From Cryphonectria parasitica EP155 (Eukaryota; Ascomycota; Sordariomycetes; Diaporthales; Cryphonectriaceae), in assembly GCF_011745365.1 (NCBI RefSeq), contig NW_024468912.1:4774001-4838000 (forward strand): a stretch of 64,000 nt of DNA, read 5' to 3'. A model generated the notes under the pieces. The model was not told where the DNA came from. It did not search any database and saw only the letters and a list, made by a program, of their open reading frames with translations. This document shows positions 9,372 through 21,529 of this stretch, in pieces; positions within the stretch are counted from its first letter, which is position 1; each line of letters starts with the position of its first letter. The translations under genes were made by a program, and so were the position numbers.

Positions 9372-11775
9372 GATTGCAAGAGAGAGCAATCCATAAGCAT
9401 TTTAAAAACTATAGTGCGACACAATCTTTGGAAGTTGAAGAAGTGGTAGCATTCTCAAACATGAAAGAAAATGGGGTTGCCCTAGGAGAAAGTCTAGCGC
9501 AAGCCTGTGAATTAGTTGAAGACCCCTGTCAAAAAGGCCGAAACGTCGCTGGGGACGTCGAAAATATGGGGCAAGACTGACTAAGTCACTTGACCTCGTG
9601 GGTGAATGGGGCGATTTAGCACTAGGCTTATCTTGGCCTTAGCGCATTTCGACGCGCTACCCTCTATTTATTCGCGTTCCTGTTGTTTCCAACCCAAATT
9701 GCCTTCTTCTTTGGAATCTTGCATCCCCCCAACTGGGCTTCACAATGCCTTGCAACTTCGACATTGCCTCGCCGCCAGTCGTTTTTCCGTTTGGTCTGTC
9801 AGAGACGCAGTCGATTGCCGTGTTCTCATCGCGATGCGCAAGATGATAGGATCGACAAACAAGACGCCAGTACCGCGTCAGGACGAAGTTCTTTCGCGAC
9901 CATTCTTGTGGTTGTTTTCAAACGCACGACGCCTCCCCCACGGTGCTCCGATTCTCGTATGCCGAAAGGCATTCTCTTCGAGGACCCCTCTGGCTGGACC
10001 GGATATGCCCACAATACGTCGCATCTCGTCCCTGTATCAGGAATCTCGATGATCGCCGCGGTCTGGTCTCATTGTGGTCATGGTTGTCATTCGCTGGCAA
10101 GCCGGTTCTTCGTGAGGGTGTACGAGTCTCGGAACTTAACCCTAGCCCTAAATGCCGGGTGTTTTGCGCTCTTTCATGTCTGAGTTGCTCTTTAAACCCG
10201 AGATGTTCTTCTGTGAGACGCCCGTGCCGCTGAAAAGTGGTCGTCGGGTGGGAGCAGGGGTGTCGAAGGTGGAAGGGCGATGAGGACTCGTCCAGACGTT
10301 CCTCTGGGACGCGCGAGAGGTCTTGATCCATGAGTCACAAAAGGTAAGAACCTCTGGTCTGAGGTCGCTCGTCGGGTCTTGACAACTGGGCTGTGAATAC
10401 TGGTCATTTTGGACTGTTCTGGCTGTGTTTCGGTTGGTTGCCTCGGATACAGATTGTCCCAGCTGTCTTTATGTTGCCTTTGGCAGGCAAGAGGTTCTGT
10501 TGCGGCAGGGATACGGCGCGATGCTGGCTTCAAGCGATTGATCTTCTCGTTTCCCTCCCCAAAGGGTTGTGCCTCTGATTCGCCTCGCCGGAATCCTTGC
10601 CCGTTATTGTCAAGGAGCGAGGATCAGCGGGTTCCGCACAGATACGTTCACAGATCAAGTCAACATGCCTCGTCGTTATGCTGTGGGTACCCTGCCGCTC
10701 GGTCCTTTCTCTTGCTTGAGCTGCGGACTCTCTCGTCCACCCACCACCGACCGCCAGAACCACATCACGGCAACAGCCACCGATGCGTCATGCCTCGCAT
10801 GAGTCCCGGCCAGGCGCATCAACTTGTTCTCGTGGGTCTCGACCCATGAGCTGACAGGGCACTCGATACCTTGCTCTTCGCCTTGTGGTGTTGAACAAGC
10901 TTCCTCTCGTCTACCAGAGATGGACTGCATGAGAGACGACAGCGCAATTTTTGAGAATGTATTTTGTTTGTGCGATTTTGCCCTCCGTGGCTGCTTCGTC
11001 AGCTCGCTGGAGAGGATACAAAAACTAGTCCTAGTTGGCAGTGCGATCACACGGAAAGAGCCTCTCCTATCGTGGTCCTGGTGGCACTTGTCACCGTATC
11101 TTGCGTCGATGTCGGCGTTGCTGTGTCGATGACGACTGGCCATCATTCTCGGAGCGCTGGCGCGCGAGCATTGTGCGTCTTTGCGGGTGTGATGTTCCCA
11201 CGGAGATGGACACTTGCTGTCTTGGACGACCCTTGCTAAGTTCGGCACGTTCAGTGAGGTTGTTCGCCTGATCTGCAGTGGAATCGGGACCCATCTCGAG
11301 TTGGAGTCAAAGTTTTGTACTTGTCTGGTTTCGCTGTGGAGATGGCGGATGACCTTGCCTGGGCCGCCCTACGAAGGCATGGGGTCCTCGAGAATTTGTT
11401 GGAAAGGGGCAGGCTCATGAAGAGTAGCCCTGGCTGGTCCTTCTTCAGAAATGACGAAGGGACAGCCCTCCTTCCTAGGGGGATAAGTCAGCCCCAAGTC
11501 CTTGCGCTTGATATAGGTGCTAACACGTTTCCAGATTTCAACTAGTCACAGCATTGTTCTTCAGTGCATCCTCAAGGGTCTTGTGCACTTAGGGTTGAAG
11601 GTGAATGTAGTGTTATGTACCCTGTGTTAAATTGAACGGGGTAATATTTTATCAAGGTGGCCTATGCTCTCAATTATCCAAATCAACTGGCAACCCCTGT
11701 AATCGACGAAACGCCCTTGTACGAAACGTCCTTGGTGTTCATGTATAGGCCGGTGGCTTTCTTGATTTTGTCTTC
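9372..11775. other. Gene-poor region upstream of RTP1
   Basis: Several open frames of 60-190 codons occur on both strands (for example 10676-11248 minus), but none has a recognisable domain, convincing splice signals or a strong start. A CTTAACCCTAGCCCTAAA string near 10136-10153 is telomere-like but too short to interpret. The DNA could hold decayed genes or a noncoding transcript. Confidence 0.4.
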
Positions 11776-12400
11776 TTATTTCTGGTCCCATGGATTACCT
11801 TTTCCAGCGGATTGTACGACAGCAATGATGCCTGTCACAGACTGAATCAGGCCGAAGATCACAGCCAGAAAGATTCCACCGGCTGCGAGCCAGAACATTC
11901 ACCACTTCTGCATGTCTTGCTTGTCATACCACCACTGGAAAATGCTCTTTGGATTCATATTCTCAAACGTCTATTCGATCAGAAGAAGCCTTCCGTACCA
12001 GTATGTCTAGCTGGACCTTCGCTGGTCAGGTCTCTCTCGAACGATATTGGCATCGATCCCGCTTTGCCTGACCTCTTCGTTCAGCTATCTGTTGCCGCTG
12101 GCACTTGTCAGAGGCATGAGCAGATCTATTGTCGCAAGCGTTTCATTGAGGAAGTCCTGGCTCAACAAGCAACTGCTCGTTGTGAAAAGTCAGCCACAGA
12201 GACAAGGAAAAGAACAATGTGATCGGGAGGAGAGGGCGTTGGCTGTTGAGAACGTGTCACTCGGACTTCTGCATCCGCCTTAGTGCAGAACCATTGTGGA
12301 AGATATACAAGACTGGGCCCTTCAGGATGAGATGCGAAACAAGAGTACGAGTCCACTCCACGCGGATGCCAGCAATGGGCCTGGGCATATTGTCAGGAAG
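11776..12400 (-). pseudogene. Decayed fungal membrane-anchored hypothetical protein
   Basis: Minus-strand translation gives pieces in the expected order of a common fungal family of unknown function: VEWTRTLVSHLILKGPVLYI (about 12300-12365), FLNETLATIDLLMPL (about 12110-12156), then MNPKSIFQWWYDKQDMQKW (from 11958), followed by a hydrophobic segment MFWLAAGGIFLAVIFGLIQS. The last three pieces share one frame but are broken by at least four stops, one of them replacing the second Trp of an expected WW. The first piece is in another frame, so there is also a frameshift. The frame ends at TAA 11776-11778. Family membership is from pattern memory of the C-terminal Trp-rich plus transmembrane layout. 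Confidence 0.6.
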
Positions 12401-12442
12401 AGAAAGAGCCTGCGACTCATTGAACGAGTGTTACCTCCTCGA

Positions 12443-12809
12443 TATGAAGGGCGTCATTGTGGATATTGAACAACAAACTGGACTACCAACGACAGTCGTA
12501 TTAGCTGAAGAACTCTCGCCAGCAGTATACGCAGGACCCGTCTTGTCGCCTTCCAAATCATCCACCCCATCTTTACAGGTACCGTCCATGCCGGGCATAC
12601 CACGCGCAGGCGATGAGGAGGTATCCCAGACCATTACGCTGACGACGCTATACGAGATCCGGAACAGGCTCAAGCAGCGGGACAGTGCTGGACTGGAGAA
12701 AGCGCGCGAGCAGATCGACGCCCTGATCGCTAAGAAAGAAGCAGCAGCAGCAATAGCAGGGAGGGAGCCAGGTGGGCGAGCAGAAAATGAAACGACGCAA
12801 CATGCTTAA
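12443..12809 (+). CDS. Unidentified C-terminal coding fragment (low confidence)
   Basis: The end of an open frame (which runs from 12219) has protein-like composition: AEELSPAVYAGPVLSPSKSS, then an amphipathic helix-like LYEIRNRLKQRDSAGLEKAR and an Ala/Lys-rich tail. An AG acceptor just before 12443 could join it to an upstream exon, but none was found. The 5' part of the same frame overlaps the antisense pseudogene and is not convincing. I do not recognise the protein. It may be a gene remnant or chance. Confidence 0.25.
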
Positions 12810-13764
12810 TGTAACGACCCATCCATCAGGAAGGCAAGTGAACGGTGTCGAGTATCAAGGATTGAATGTCAAGACCTAACGTCCGATCTTCAGGTGATGT
12901 AACACAGGAATATAACCAAGATCGTTATATACTATATATATAGGATGGCAAATTGTATGTGCGTACATGTTGAAAGCAGTGACATGATCTGGCAGATTAC
13001 GGCTACATCCTTATCCTAATGCTATCTCATAGCTATTGATGAGCTGCTCACCCCTCTCAGTGACGCACATGAATATGCAGGTAATCTTGGTCACATCGTC
13101 CCCAAAGAATTGATGACAAGAATCCCAGCATTACAGCGGAAGAGGAAACCTGCCAGGAATCATTTGATGTGAGTCATTCTATACTTTTGATGACTCTGCA
13201 TTGCCTTATGCGGGCAGTATTGCTGCCTGGAAAGGGCCCAAGCAGATTTTTAGAAAGCAATGGGTGGCGCATTTGGCGTTGCGAAAGTAACACAAGCAAA
13301 TGTCATATTTGAATATGACTCTTTTCAAGACTGTTGAGTCACATTAAAGGAAAATCAATATTCGCAAGACTTCTGGTGGCATTAATTATACGAAAACATC
13401 GTTTCATAGCAGGTGTGTTCTACTTTACTGGAAGGCGTGTCGTTGAGAAGGAGCGATACTGCACGAGGGGGCTCACATAGGGGTCCGGGTCCTTCCTTGC
13501 AGCACCTGGGCAATCTCCACTTAGCAAGGGTACCAGTCTGTTAGCGTATAACATCTTCCTCATTCCTCCCCACCCAGCTTCTTATAGTCACAACCTCTAG
13601 AAGCTCTCCGTCTCGAATCGACAGCCTCTCAAGTCCTTCTACGCGACACAACCTCGCAGGACCTATATATTTGTGAGACGAAGGCGCAAAGCTTTATTTG
13701 GACGGCTTCTAGCCTTCAGCCAACGCATCGAGCGAGCTCTGTCCCCTCGACGAGCAAACCAAAA
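12810..13764. other. Upstream region of DBR1
   Basis: AT-rich in its first half, then pyrimidine-rich towards DBR1 (13560-13640), which probably includes the promoter and 5' UTR. No gene seen. Confidence 0.4.
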
Positions 13765-15647
13765 ATGGGAGATATGCTCAGCCCAAAGCTCCTCATAAGA
13801 GAAGGCGTTCGCGTCGCCGTCGAGGGCTGTGTGAGTCTTCTCCCTTCCTAGTAACACTTATCGACTAGATGGTAAAATATACGGTGCGTAAGAAAGAGGA
13901 ACCCTAGCTGATATTCTCTTTTTTTTTTGGTCTCACGAAGGGCCACGGCCGCCTCAACCCAATCTATGCGGCTGTGGGTGCCGCCTGCACCGCCCGCGGT
14001 TGGCCAGGCGTCGATCTGCTTATCATCTGTGGCGACTTCCAGGCAACGCGCAACGGACATGATGTCGAGGTTATGTCGGTGCCAGCCAAGTACCGTGCAT
14101 TGGGTGATTTCCACGAGTACTACTCCGGGGTGCGGACGGCGCCTTACCTAACCGTCTTCATCGGCGGAAACCACGAGGCTGCCGCGTATATGCGAGAGCT
14201 GTACTATGGCGGCTGGGCCGCGCCCAACATCTACTACATGGGTGCGGCTAACGTACTGCGCGTAGGTCCGCTGCGGATTGCCGGGCTAAGCGGCATCTGG
14301 AAGGGATTCGACTACCGCAAGGGCCACGGCGAGAGGCTGCCTTTCGGCAGGGGGGACATCAAGAGCTTCTACCACGTCAGGGAGCTCGACGTGAGGAAGC
14401 TGCTGCAGGTGCGGGAACAGGTCGATGTCGGGCTGAGTCACGACTGGCCCAGGGGCGTGGAAAAGCACGGCGACGTGCAGGCGCTCTACAGGCAGCGGCC
14501 CATGTTCAGGGAGGAGAGCCTGGCTGGGACGCTGGGCAACATCGCTGCCGAGTACGTGATGGACCGGCTGAGGCCCGCGTACTGGTTCTCGGCGCACTTG
14601 CACTGGAAATTCTCAGCTATCAAGACTTACCCGCCGCCTGGGACTACTCCTTCTGACCAGGTTGGAGGATCAGCCGACGACGCTCAAGCTGCACAGCCTG
14701 AACCGTCAGTGTCTGCCTCAACGACGGCAGCAACAGCCGCAGCACCAATCTCAGCAGTGGAAGACCCCAACGAGATCGAATTGGACCTAGAAGACGATGA
14801 TGAGGAAGACGTCAGTGCGCCCGCCACGGCAGACAAGAACGACGCACCTCCTGCGCCCAAAGACACGGCCGAGGCACCGAGCACCGCCGTACCAGACGAC
14901 CTGCGCGCTCAGCTTCCCGCCTCCTTCACGCAGTCCAGATCTGCTGCCGCCGGCCCCAAGACGACTCCGGGGCAGCCCGTGCCCCCCACCATCACCAACA
15001 CCTCCGTCCGCTTCCTGGCCCTTAGCAAATGCGACCCGGGGCGTGAGTTTCTGCAGCTCGCCGACCTGCACCCCGTCGACCCATCTCATCTAGACAGCTA
15101 TCCGCCCTCTACAGCCGCGACCGCAACCGACCCAAACAGCCGCTATCGCTTGCAGTACGACCCAGAGTGGCTCGCCATCACCCGTGCCTTTCACCCGCTG
15201 CTTCCCGTTGGCGGCTCTCCCGCGGATTCCATCCCCGCTGACGAAGGTGAGGAGACCTACCGTCCCCTCATAGAAGAGTCGCGCGATTGGGTGGATACCC
15301 ACATCGTCGCGGCAGGAAAGCTCGACGTCCCACAGAATTTTGCGCAGACGGCCCCCGCCCTCACGGAGGGGTGCGACTCGGCACTGTGGAATGTGCACTC
15401 TGGAGTCCAGCCGAGGGAGTACACGAACCCACAGACGGCGGCGTTCTGTGTGTTGCTGGGGCTGGAGAGTAACCCCTGGGACGCAACCGAGGAGGAGCGT
15501 GAGGAGAGAAGGGCACGCGGCCCGCCTGTGGATGGTGATGGTGGTGGATTTGGGGGACGCGCGCGAGGCAGAGGAAGGGGAGGAGGGTTTGGGCGGGGTG
15601 GAGGGAGAGGGAGGGGACGAGGGCGCGGTAGTGGTAGGGGTTGGTGA
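13765..15647 (+). CDS. DBR1: RNA lariat debranching enzyme
   Basis: Two exons, 13765-13830 and 13941-15647, with a 110-nt intron; 590 aa. Dbr1 hydrolyses the 2'-5' bond of excised intron lariats, a nuclear metallophosphoesterase reaction needed for intron turnover and some snoRNA release. Seen: VAVEGC at the end of exon 1 joined to GHGRL in exon 2 (metal site), ICGDFQATRNG, GGNHEA, LSHDWPRGV and SAHLHW, which are the Dbr1 metal-binding blocks in order, then the C-terminal domain (FLALSKCDPGREFLQ, NPQTAAFCVLLGLESNPW). Between the two domains, about residues 240-350, is an acidic Ala/Pro-rich linker. The tail (about 555-590) is RGG-like. An in-frame ATG three codons downstream (MLSPK) is an alternative start. 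Confidence 0.93.
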
Positions 15648-16548
15648 TGATGAGGACGATGTTGCTATGGTATGGGTACATGGCTTCCGGGTTGCAGGCT
15701 GAGGTTATCTACTATCCGTGTTGTACACACAAGGCTCACACATGAAAAACAGGAAAGATTAAAAAATCGTGGAACAGATACCCCAGACTCGTCTTCAAAA
15801 ATCCAGTATCAATTTCATTTTCGTATGGTAAACAGTCATCGATCATTCATGTCATTGCGACAGGCTATCCGTTGAGTCCTATTCTTGACACTCCTTTCCT
15901 CCATCCCATCTCTTCCAAGGAGGCTTGGATATGGGTTTGTCTCCCCTCTGAAAAAGCGAGATCTCAACGGAAAATAATTTCTTGAGTCAAGCAGAGTGTG
16001 GGGGAAATTCCCAAGAGAATCAATCTTCCATTCGTATTAGACGATCAACCCACTGAACTGGAGTCGAACGCATATGCTTATTGAATGGGTGCAAGAAGAA
16101 ATTCATCATGGAAGGGGAGATGGGGGGGGGGGGGCTGTGACGGTACGTTTGTCACGCATACTTATAGTAAGATCTACGAGGATTGAATTACCCAATCCTG
16201 GACCATGTAGCCCAAGACCCAAACCCGGTACAGAGAAACAAAAAAGAAAGGGCAATATGACTGAGATGGATATAATGACCACACCGACCATCAGTCAGCC
16301 TCATGACATTTTTGCCACAAATTCAGGGTATCATGGTTAAAAGCACATATCTCATGGTTCCTGATGTCCTGGTGTCCTATGTTTGCCATAGTTCCTTACC
16401 AATCCTTACCAACCTGAACGCCTCCAGTCCCTGGGAATGTAATGAAAAGAATCGTGTCGTGTCATGAAAAAAAGCCAAATTTTCCGCCATTGTTCATCGG
16501 TATTGGCCTTCCTCGTCGCGGGTTGGAGTTGACAAAGTTTACGTGTCA
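15648..16548. other. Convergent 3' region between DBR1 and ELC1
   Basis: 3' UTRs of the two facing genes. A 13-base G run lies at 16122-16134. A B-box-like GCGTTCGACTCC (minus, about 16045-16056) has no matching tRNA fold. Confidence 0.4.
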
Positions 16549-17170
16549 CTAACTATCCAGACCCAAGAAGTCAGAAGCCGTGAGCACCTCTAGACACAGA
16601 TCGACGGGGATTTCCATGTCGGGAACGTCCTCGCTGTCTTTGTAGCGGTACCAGTAGATCAGGTACTCGACGACCTTCTCGAGGATGAGAGAACTGTTTG
16701 GCAGTGATTAGTCATATGATCTAGGATATCCTTCAAAGGTGATGAATAATCCGCTGACGGAAGGTGGGTGGGGGAGGGAGGCATCTCAGATCAAGTGTAG
16801 GTAAAGAGGCTCACTCAGAGCCGTCCACTCCCTAACAGGGAAGGAGGAGGCTCTGTCAAAAGGAACACAGCGAACTGTTGAAATCTCTTGTTTCATCATC
16901 GACACCGCCAATGAGTCAACGGAGGAAAGAGGGGGGAGATAGAAGGAGACGTGGCAGTGCAACAGAGGACGAACGGGCTGTCTCGAAAACAACTCACCTG
17001 AACATTTCGAGGGTGACTCGCCCCGTGGAAGCCTCCCTAAACCCCCCCTGAGGATCAACGGATCTCTTGAGAAAAGGACTGACATAGCAGGCCTCGCGGG
17101 GCAGGGTGAACTCGAGACCGTCGCAGGAAACGAGAGTGACATATTTGACAGGTGCCGTAGTCTTCTCCAT
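16549..17170 (-). CDS. ELC1: Elongin C homologue
   Basis: Two exons, 16998-17170 and 16549-16693, with a 304-nt intron (GTGAGT...AACAG, branch-like CTAATC near the 3' end); 105 aa, the usual elongin C size. It adopts the Skp1/BTB fold and is an adaptor in cullin ubiquitin ligases and, in yeast, in removal of stalled RNA polymerase II. Exon 1 starts MEKTTAPVKYVTLVSCDGLE and includes the loop SVDPQGGFREASTGRVTLEMF. Exon 2 gives LILEKVVEYLIYWYRYKDSE and ends LCLEVLTASDFLGLDS, the conserved C-terminal box-binding end. The intron is long for this region, but no alternative pair keeps the protein continuous. Confidence 0.92.
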
Positions 17171-19456
17171 TTTGTGTGTGTGTGCAGGGGGAAAGGGGAC
17201 AAGGGTTGAATGCCGGGTTGTCGGGGCTGGATCTGAGAAATCCGACCTGCAGGGGCAACAATGGTCTTTGCAGGCGGACGAAGAAAGATAGAAGGAAAGA
17301 AAGAGAGAAGGGGAAAAAAAAAAAAAGTAAAACCAGGTCACGCGGGTGCCCAAAGGGTGGGTGGATAACGATACAAGAACAAGGACTGTTCTAGACAAAG
17401 GGGAAATTGTTGAGATACGTCACGCCTCGTCCTGGTGATGAAGATGATGACGGTTTTCAGAATGTTCTTGTTTTGTGTCAGGTGCCAAAGGAAGTGAGTT
17501 GAGTGAGTGACGAACACACAAACAATCACGAAGACCCTGGAATTAGTGGCAGCAGGCTGTCGCGGTCCAAATTCCTGGTTTTTCTTTTTTGAGGCTGACG
17601 ACGAAGGAAAGAGAGAAGATTTCTGTGTGCGGAGCGAGAAACGCGCTTGAGAATTTTAGTCGCGATTTGGGGAATTTTCTCTGGGACGTGTGATGCAAGT
17701 GAGTGCACGGACGGGAACCATGGGCTAAGGGTAAGGGCAGGGATGGGGCCAGGCAGTTGAGTGAGGAAGTAGGTGAGTCGGTATGTACTATGGTACTGTG
17801 TAGGTAGGCAGGCCCTCCAGAGGTTGGTATTGCCGGTACAGTATACGTAGTGCTAGGGAGCAGGGGGCGTGGTAGTGGCAGGCTGCAGGAGGGAGGGGAG
17901 TGGGGGGATTCCAGCCACCGAAAACCGCCTGCCCTGCCACCTGAATTTAGAAAAGACGCAGGGGGTGTAATCGCTAGAAGGGGTTTCCTCCACTCCCACT
18001 GGACGAGGTCCACCGTAACTTCCTAAGCTTTGGCTTATGACGACAGGCGGGATTGGACAGGAGCTGGCTGCTGGATCCCTCAAGCAGTAATTCTGGGTGT
18101 AGTTACCGTTTGCGGGTGGTCCGTTCAGGTGCCAACCGGAGCTGAACACCTGAAGCTGCATGGTGGAAGTTCCACAAGAGGAAGAGAGGGCGCCTACAAA
18201 TGTGGTATGATTGAGGTTCGAGGTTCATTTATGTAGACAAATTTTGTATTGATGCTGTATCAATTTGAAGGGCTGTGTTTTGTGACTGAATGTCAAAGGA
18301 AGCATCTCTTGAGGCTTGGGGGGGTTGCCATGTACATCCACACGACACATGATATACACAATACAAACATAGCACTAAGGTACAAAGCCCGGGCTAAGCT
18401 TGCTCCAATTGCAACATTGAGCTCCCACACAAACCATACCACTGCGCCCCCCCGGCTCGTTGCTGTGAACACTCCACCCGCCCCAAGTAAACATACTTTC
18501 AGAGAGAGATCTGGACGGCCGTATCCTGATCTGATCTGATCTCTCTGTTCCTTCTCGTGCTTGTGTGTCTGAACACCAGCCTCCCACTTCTTGCCATTTG
18601 CCAGAGGAGCCGCTAGTGTTGTCTCAGAAACAACCTTCTTGTCTTGGAGGCCGATCCATTACCCACCCACTCGAATATACCGTACCCATCTTTGTGCCCT
18701 CTTCCCTCCTTCCCCCTTCCCCTTCGCACATCATCGTCACCTGCTGCAACCTACAACCTGGGCTTTCTGGGTCATCCAGACTTCCCACTCTCGAAATAAA
18801 CTGACGTGACCCTTTCCTTGACTCAGGAAACCTTGGAATTCTTTTTTGGTCCTTGGCCCTTGGGGACCGAATTGGAAAGAAAGAGGAATAAACCTGGACC
18901 AACGACACACAAAGACAAGAGAATTAAAGTCCTCGGGATCAACAAGATCGATTTCCTGCATCTCTATTGCCTCGCATCTACCACAACACACAACATACTG
19001 CATTCTATCACCTGCAGCCACGAAATAAACAACCAATCACAAGAAAACCTCGCATACTGCCCTTGACCCAACCACAAACAAAAACAACAACATTAAAGTC
19101 AACCTTGCTCGACATTCAAAGAGGCCCATCCAGCAGGCCAGACAACACTACCCGCATCCTTGTTTCCCCTTTCCCCTCCTCCCCATCTGAACTATCACCT
19201 GTGCGCTGCAACTGGCGGCCCAAATTGTATCCAACAACTCTGGGAAAGAAACCTCCTCTGTCGACTACAGCTGAGAGAATCAATCAACCTCTGTCGACAG
19301 GACTGCACTGGCGAGTGCACTGTATTACTACTGCCTTAGGCCTGGCCACCTTGCCCGCAACGCAGCGCAACTTGGGGGACCCCGCCTTGGACTGGCAGCG
19401 CACCCATTCGCAGCCCCAAAAAACCCCCTCCCCAAGTGAAGGAAGGATAAACGAGC
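17171..19456. other. Divergent upstream region, ELC1 and RHO4
   Basis: About 2.3 kb between divergently transcribed genes. The RHO4-proximal 600 bp is pyrimidine- and AC-rich, typical of a long fungal 5' UTR. A short GATCT-type tandem (TGATC TGATC TGATC) lies near 18525-18540. No gene seen. Confidence 0.4.
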
Positions 19457-20521
19457 ATGGCTTCGCCTTACATTTCTCGGAATTCGTACTACAACAACCA
19501 GCCCATCCAGGAAAAGTATGATCCATCTGGCCGCAAGACACCCTCCAGCTACAGTACCGGTGCCAGCAGCGATAGGAAAGCAGCCCAGCGGTCAAGCGGT
19601 GCAACCGTCAGTACTATGATGAGCACTTCCACATCTGGTCGCGAATCCTCAGCAACAGCCATGACCGACGCCCCTGCCTACTCGAAGAAGATCGTCGTCG
19701 TCGGGGACGGCGGCTGCGGCAAGACGTGTCTTTTGATTAGTTACAGCCAAGGATACTTCCCAGAGGTAAGAAACCGCCCTTCAGGACTACTACTACTACC
19801 ACCACCACCACCGCTCCACCGACGCATTTGCTGACCTTCGCGGCGCGTGCCACCCCAAAACAAACAGAAGTACGTCCCAACAGTCTTCGAGAACTACATC
19901 ACATACCCAGTACATCCACCAACCGGCAAGACCGTCGAGCTCGCACTGTGGGATACCGCAGGACAAGAAGAGTACGACCGCCTGCGGCCGCTCTCGTACC
20001 CAGAGACCGACCTTATCTTTGTCTGCTTCGCCATAGATTGTCCCAACTCGCTCGACAATGTCACGGACAAGGTACGCGCCCTCTATTCTCCCTGCCAAGA
20101 TAACAAGACACGAGAACATAATGACTGACGCGCATCTCAATCACAGTGGTACCCCGAAGTCCTCCACTTCTGCCCCTACACACCGCTCATCCTGGTCGGC
20201 CTGAAATCCGATCTCCGCTACAAGAAGACATGCATTGAGATGCTCAAGACCCAAGGCCTGACCCCCGTCACCCGCGAGCAGGGTATGGCCGTCGCCCAAA
20301 AGATGAACGCACAGTACATGGAGTGCAGCAGCAAGGAGATGAAGGGTGTCGACGAGATCTTCGAGCAGGCCCTCGTCACCGTCGTCGCTAACGACAGACG
20401 GAACCTGGAGGTGCAAGAGACCGTCTCACCAAAGAATCGTCGCGGCAGCATCGTGGGCCAGCTCAACCTCCCCGGCGTCGGTGGTGCTCGTAAGAAGAGG
20501 AGAAAGTGCCCGATGCTGTAA
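19457..20521 (+). CDS. RHO4: Rho4-type small GTPase
   Basis: Three exons, 19457-19765, 19868-20071 and 20147-20521, with introns of 102 and 75 nt; 295 aa. Rho4 GTPases control septation and cell-wall deposition in filamentous fungi. Seen: a Ser-rich N-terminal extension of about 75 residues that is typical of Rho4, P-loop GDGGCGKT (83-90), switch [11 protein letters not shown] (from 104), switch [13 protein letters not shown] (from 132), and LVGLKSDLR, in which the Rho-type KxD specificity motif is present. The tail is basic (GGARKKRRK) and ends in the CAAX box CPML, whose Leu predicts geranylgeranylation and membrane attachment. Introns 1 and 2 flank exon 2 in phase 0. Assignment to Rho4 rather than Rho1-3 rests on the long N-terminus and sequence. 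Confidence 0.92.
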
Positions 20522-21529
20522 GCGAGGACTACCCTTTATTTAATTACATTAATGACGGGTCAGATCGTACCCTCCGTGGCACGGTACGATACGCCCCCAA
20601 ATACCACACAACCCAGAGAAGAGGGGGAGTGCGTAATGACAACGAAGCGCAATGCGACAAGGCGACCAGCAATTTCTCTCTTGGACTCGGCACGAAGCTT
20701 CCTTTCGAGAACAATCAGCCCGCGAGAGAGCTTACATCGGCCTGCCAACTGGCGCAACAACGATGACGGGATGATGGACGATACATAACAATGGGGTTGC
20801 GGGCAAGGACGTACCACGTGGACTTTGCCCTATATGCCCTGCGAGGCACAGGGCGGGCTCAGCCCTCCAGAGCCTAATGTTAGGATTACTTGTTTTCATG
20901 ACACTATATTTTCTCTCATCCGTATTGGGATTCTTCTTCCTATACCTTGCCCTCGTCCTTGAGAGTAACGAGGAGGGCAGCAGTACAAAGCATATGCAAG
21001 AAGGGCCACCTGTCCCTCCATGCCATTCATGGCTTGATGCCACCACGATTTGACGGAGGGGAGTTTGGGGAGGGCGGCGACCCGGGAACCGGGCTGTATA
21101 TCAATCAACAAAGGGAGGGACAGGACGGACAACGGGTGGTTTCGTTATTTCTTTTATTACAGGGACATCTCAAGGGATTGTTGGTTGGTGTCTTGCATGG
21201 ATTTGTCCCATTAGTCGTTGAGCGCAGGCATTAGGGATAGGAAACAAATATTCTATTTCTACAAGATTTGGCCTCTGTAAGCACGGTATCGGAATGTGAC
21301 TTGTGCGTGCGTGCGTGCGTTATGTGATGAATTGATTCCCAATGTACACGTCTCTTCTTTACTTTTGGGTAAGGGCCATCAGCGTAGAGGCAGTAGGTAT
21401 ATTGGGTATCATGGTTATTTTTCCACCTCCAAGCCAAGTGCATCTATCTCCTCTCTATCAAGGCGGTCGACGTTTCTTGTTCTCATCGGCGATCGTCCGT
21501 CTCCAATACCTCCCTCACCCGCTCACTCC
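20522..21529. other. Convergent 3' region between RHO4 and DAD1
   Basis: 3' UTRs of the two facing genes. No other feature recognised. Confidence 0.4.

Noticed and set aside
10136..10153. Telomere-like string CTTAACCCTAGCCCTAAA
   Set aside because: Only about two imperfect CCCTAA units; chance occurrence is likely and flanking DNA shows no subtelomere features.
10676..11248. 190-codon open frame on the minus strand
   Set aside because: No recognisable domain, no splice partners and a weak start; composition is not clearly coding.
16045..16056. B-box-like GCGTTCGACTCC, possible tRNA on the minus strand
   Set aside because: No T-stem pairing, anticodon arm or A box at the right distance.
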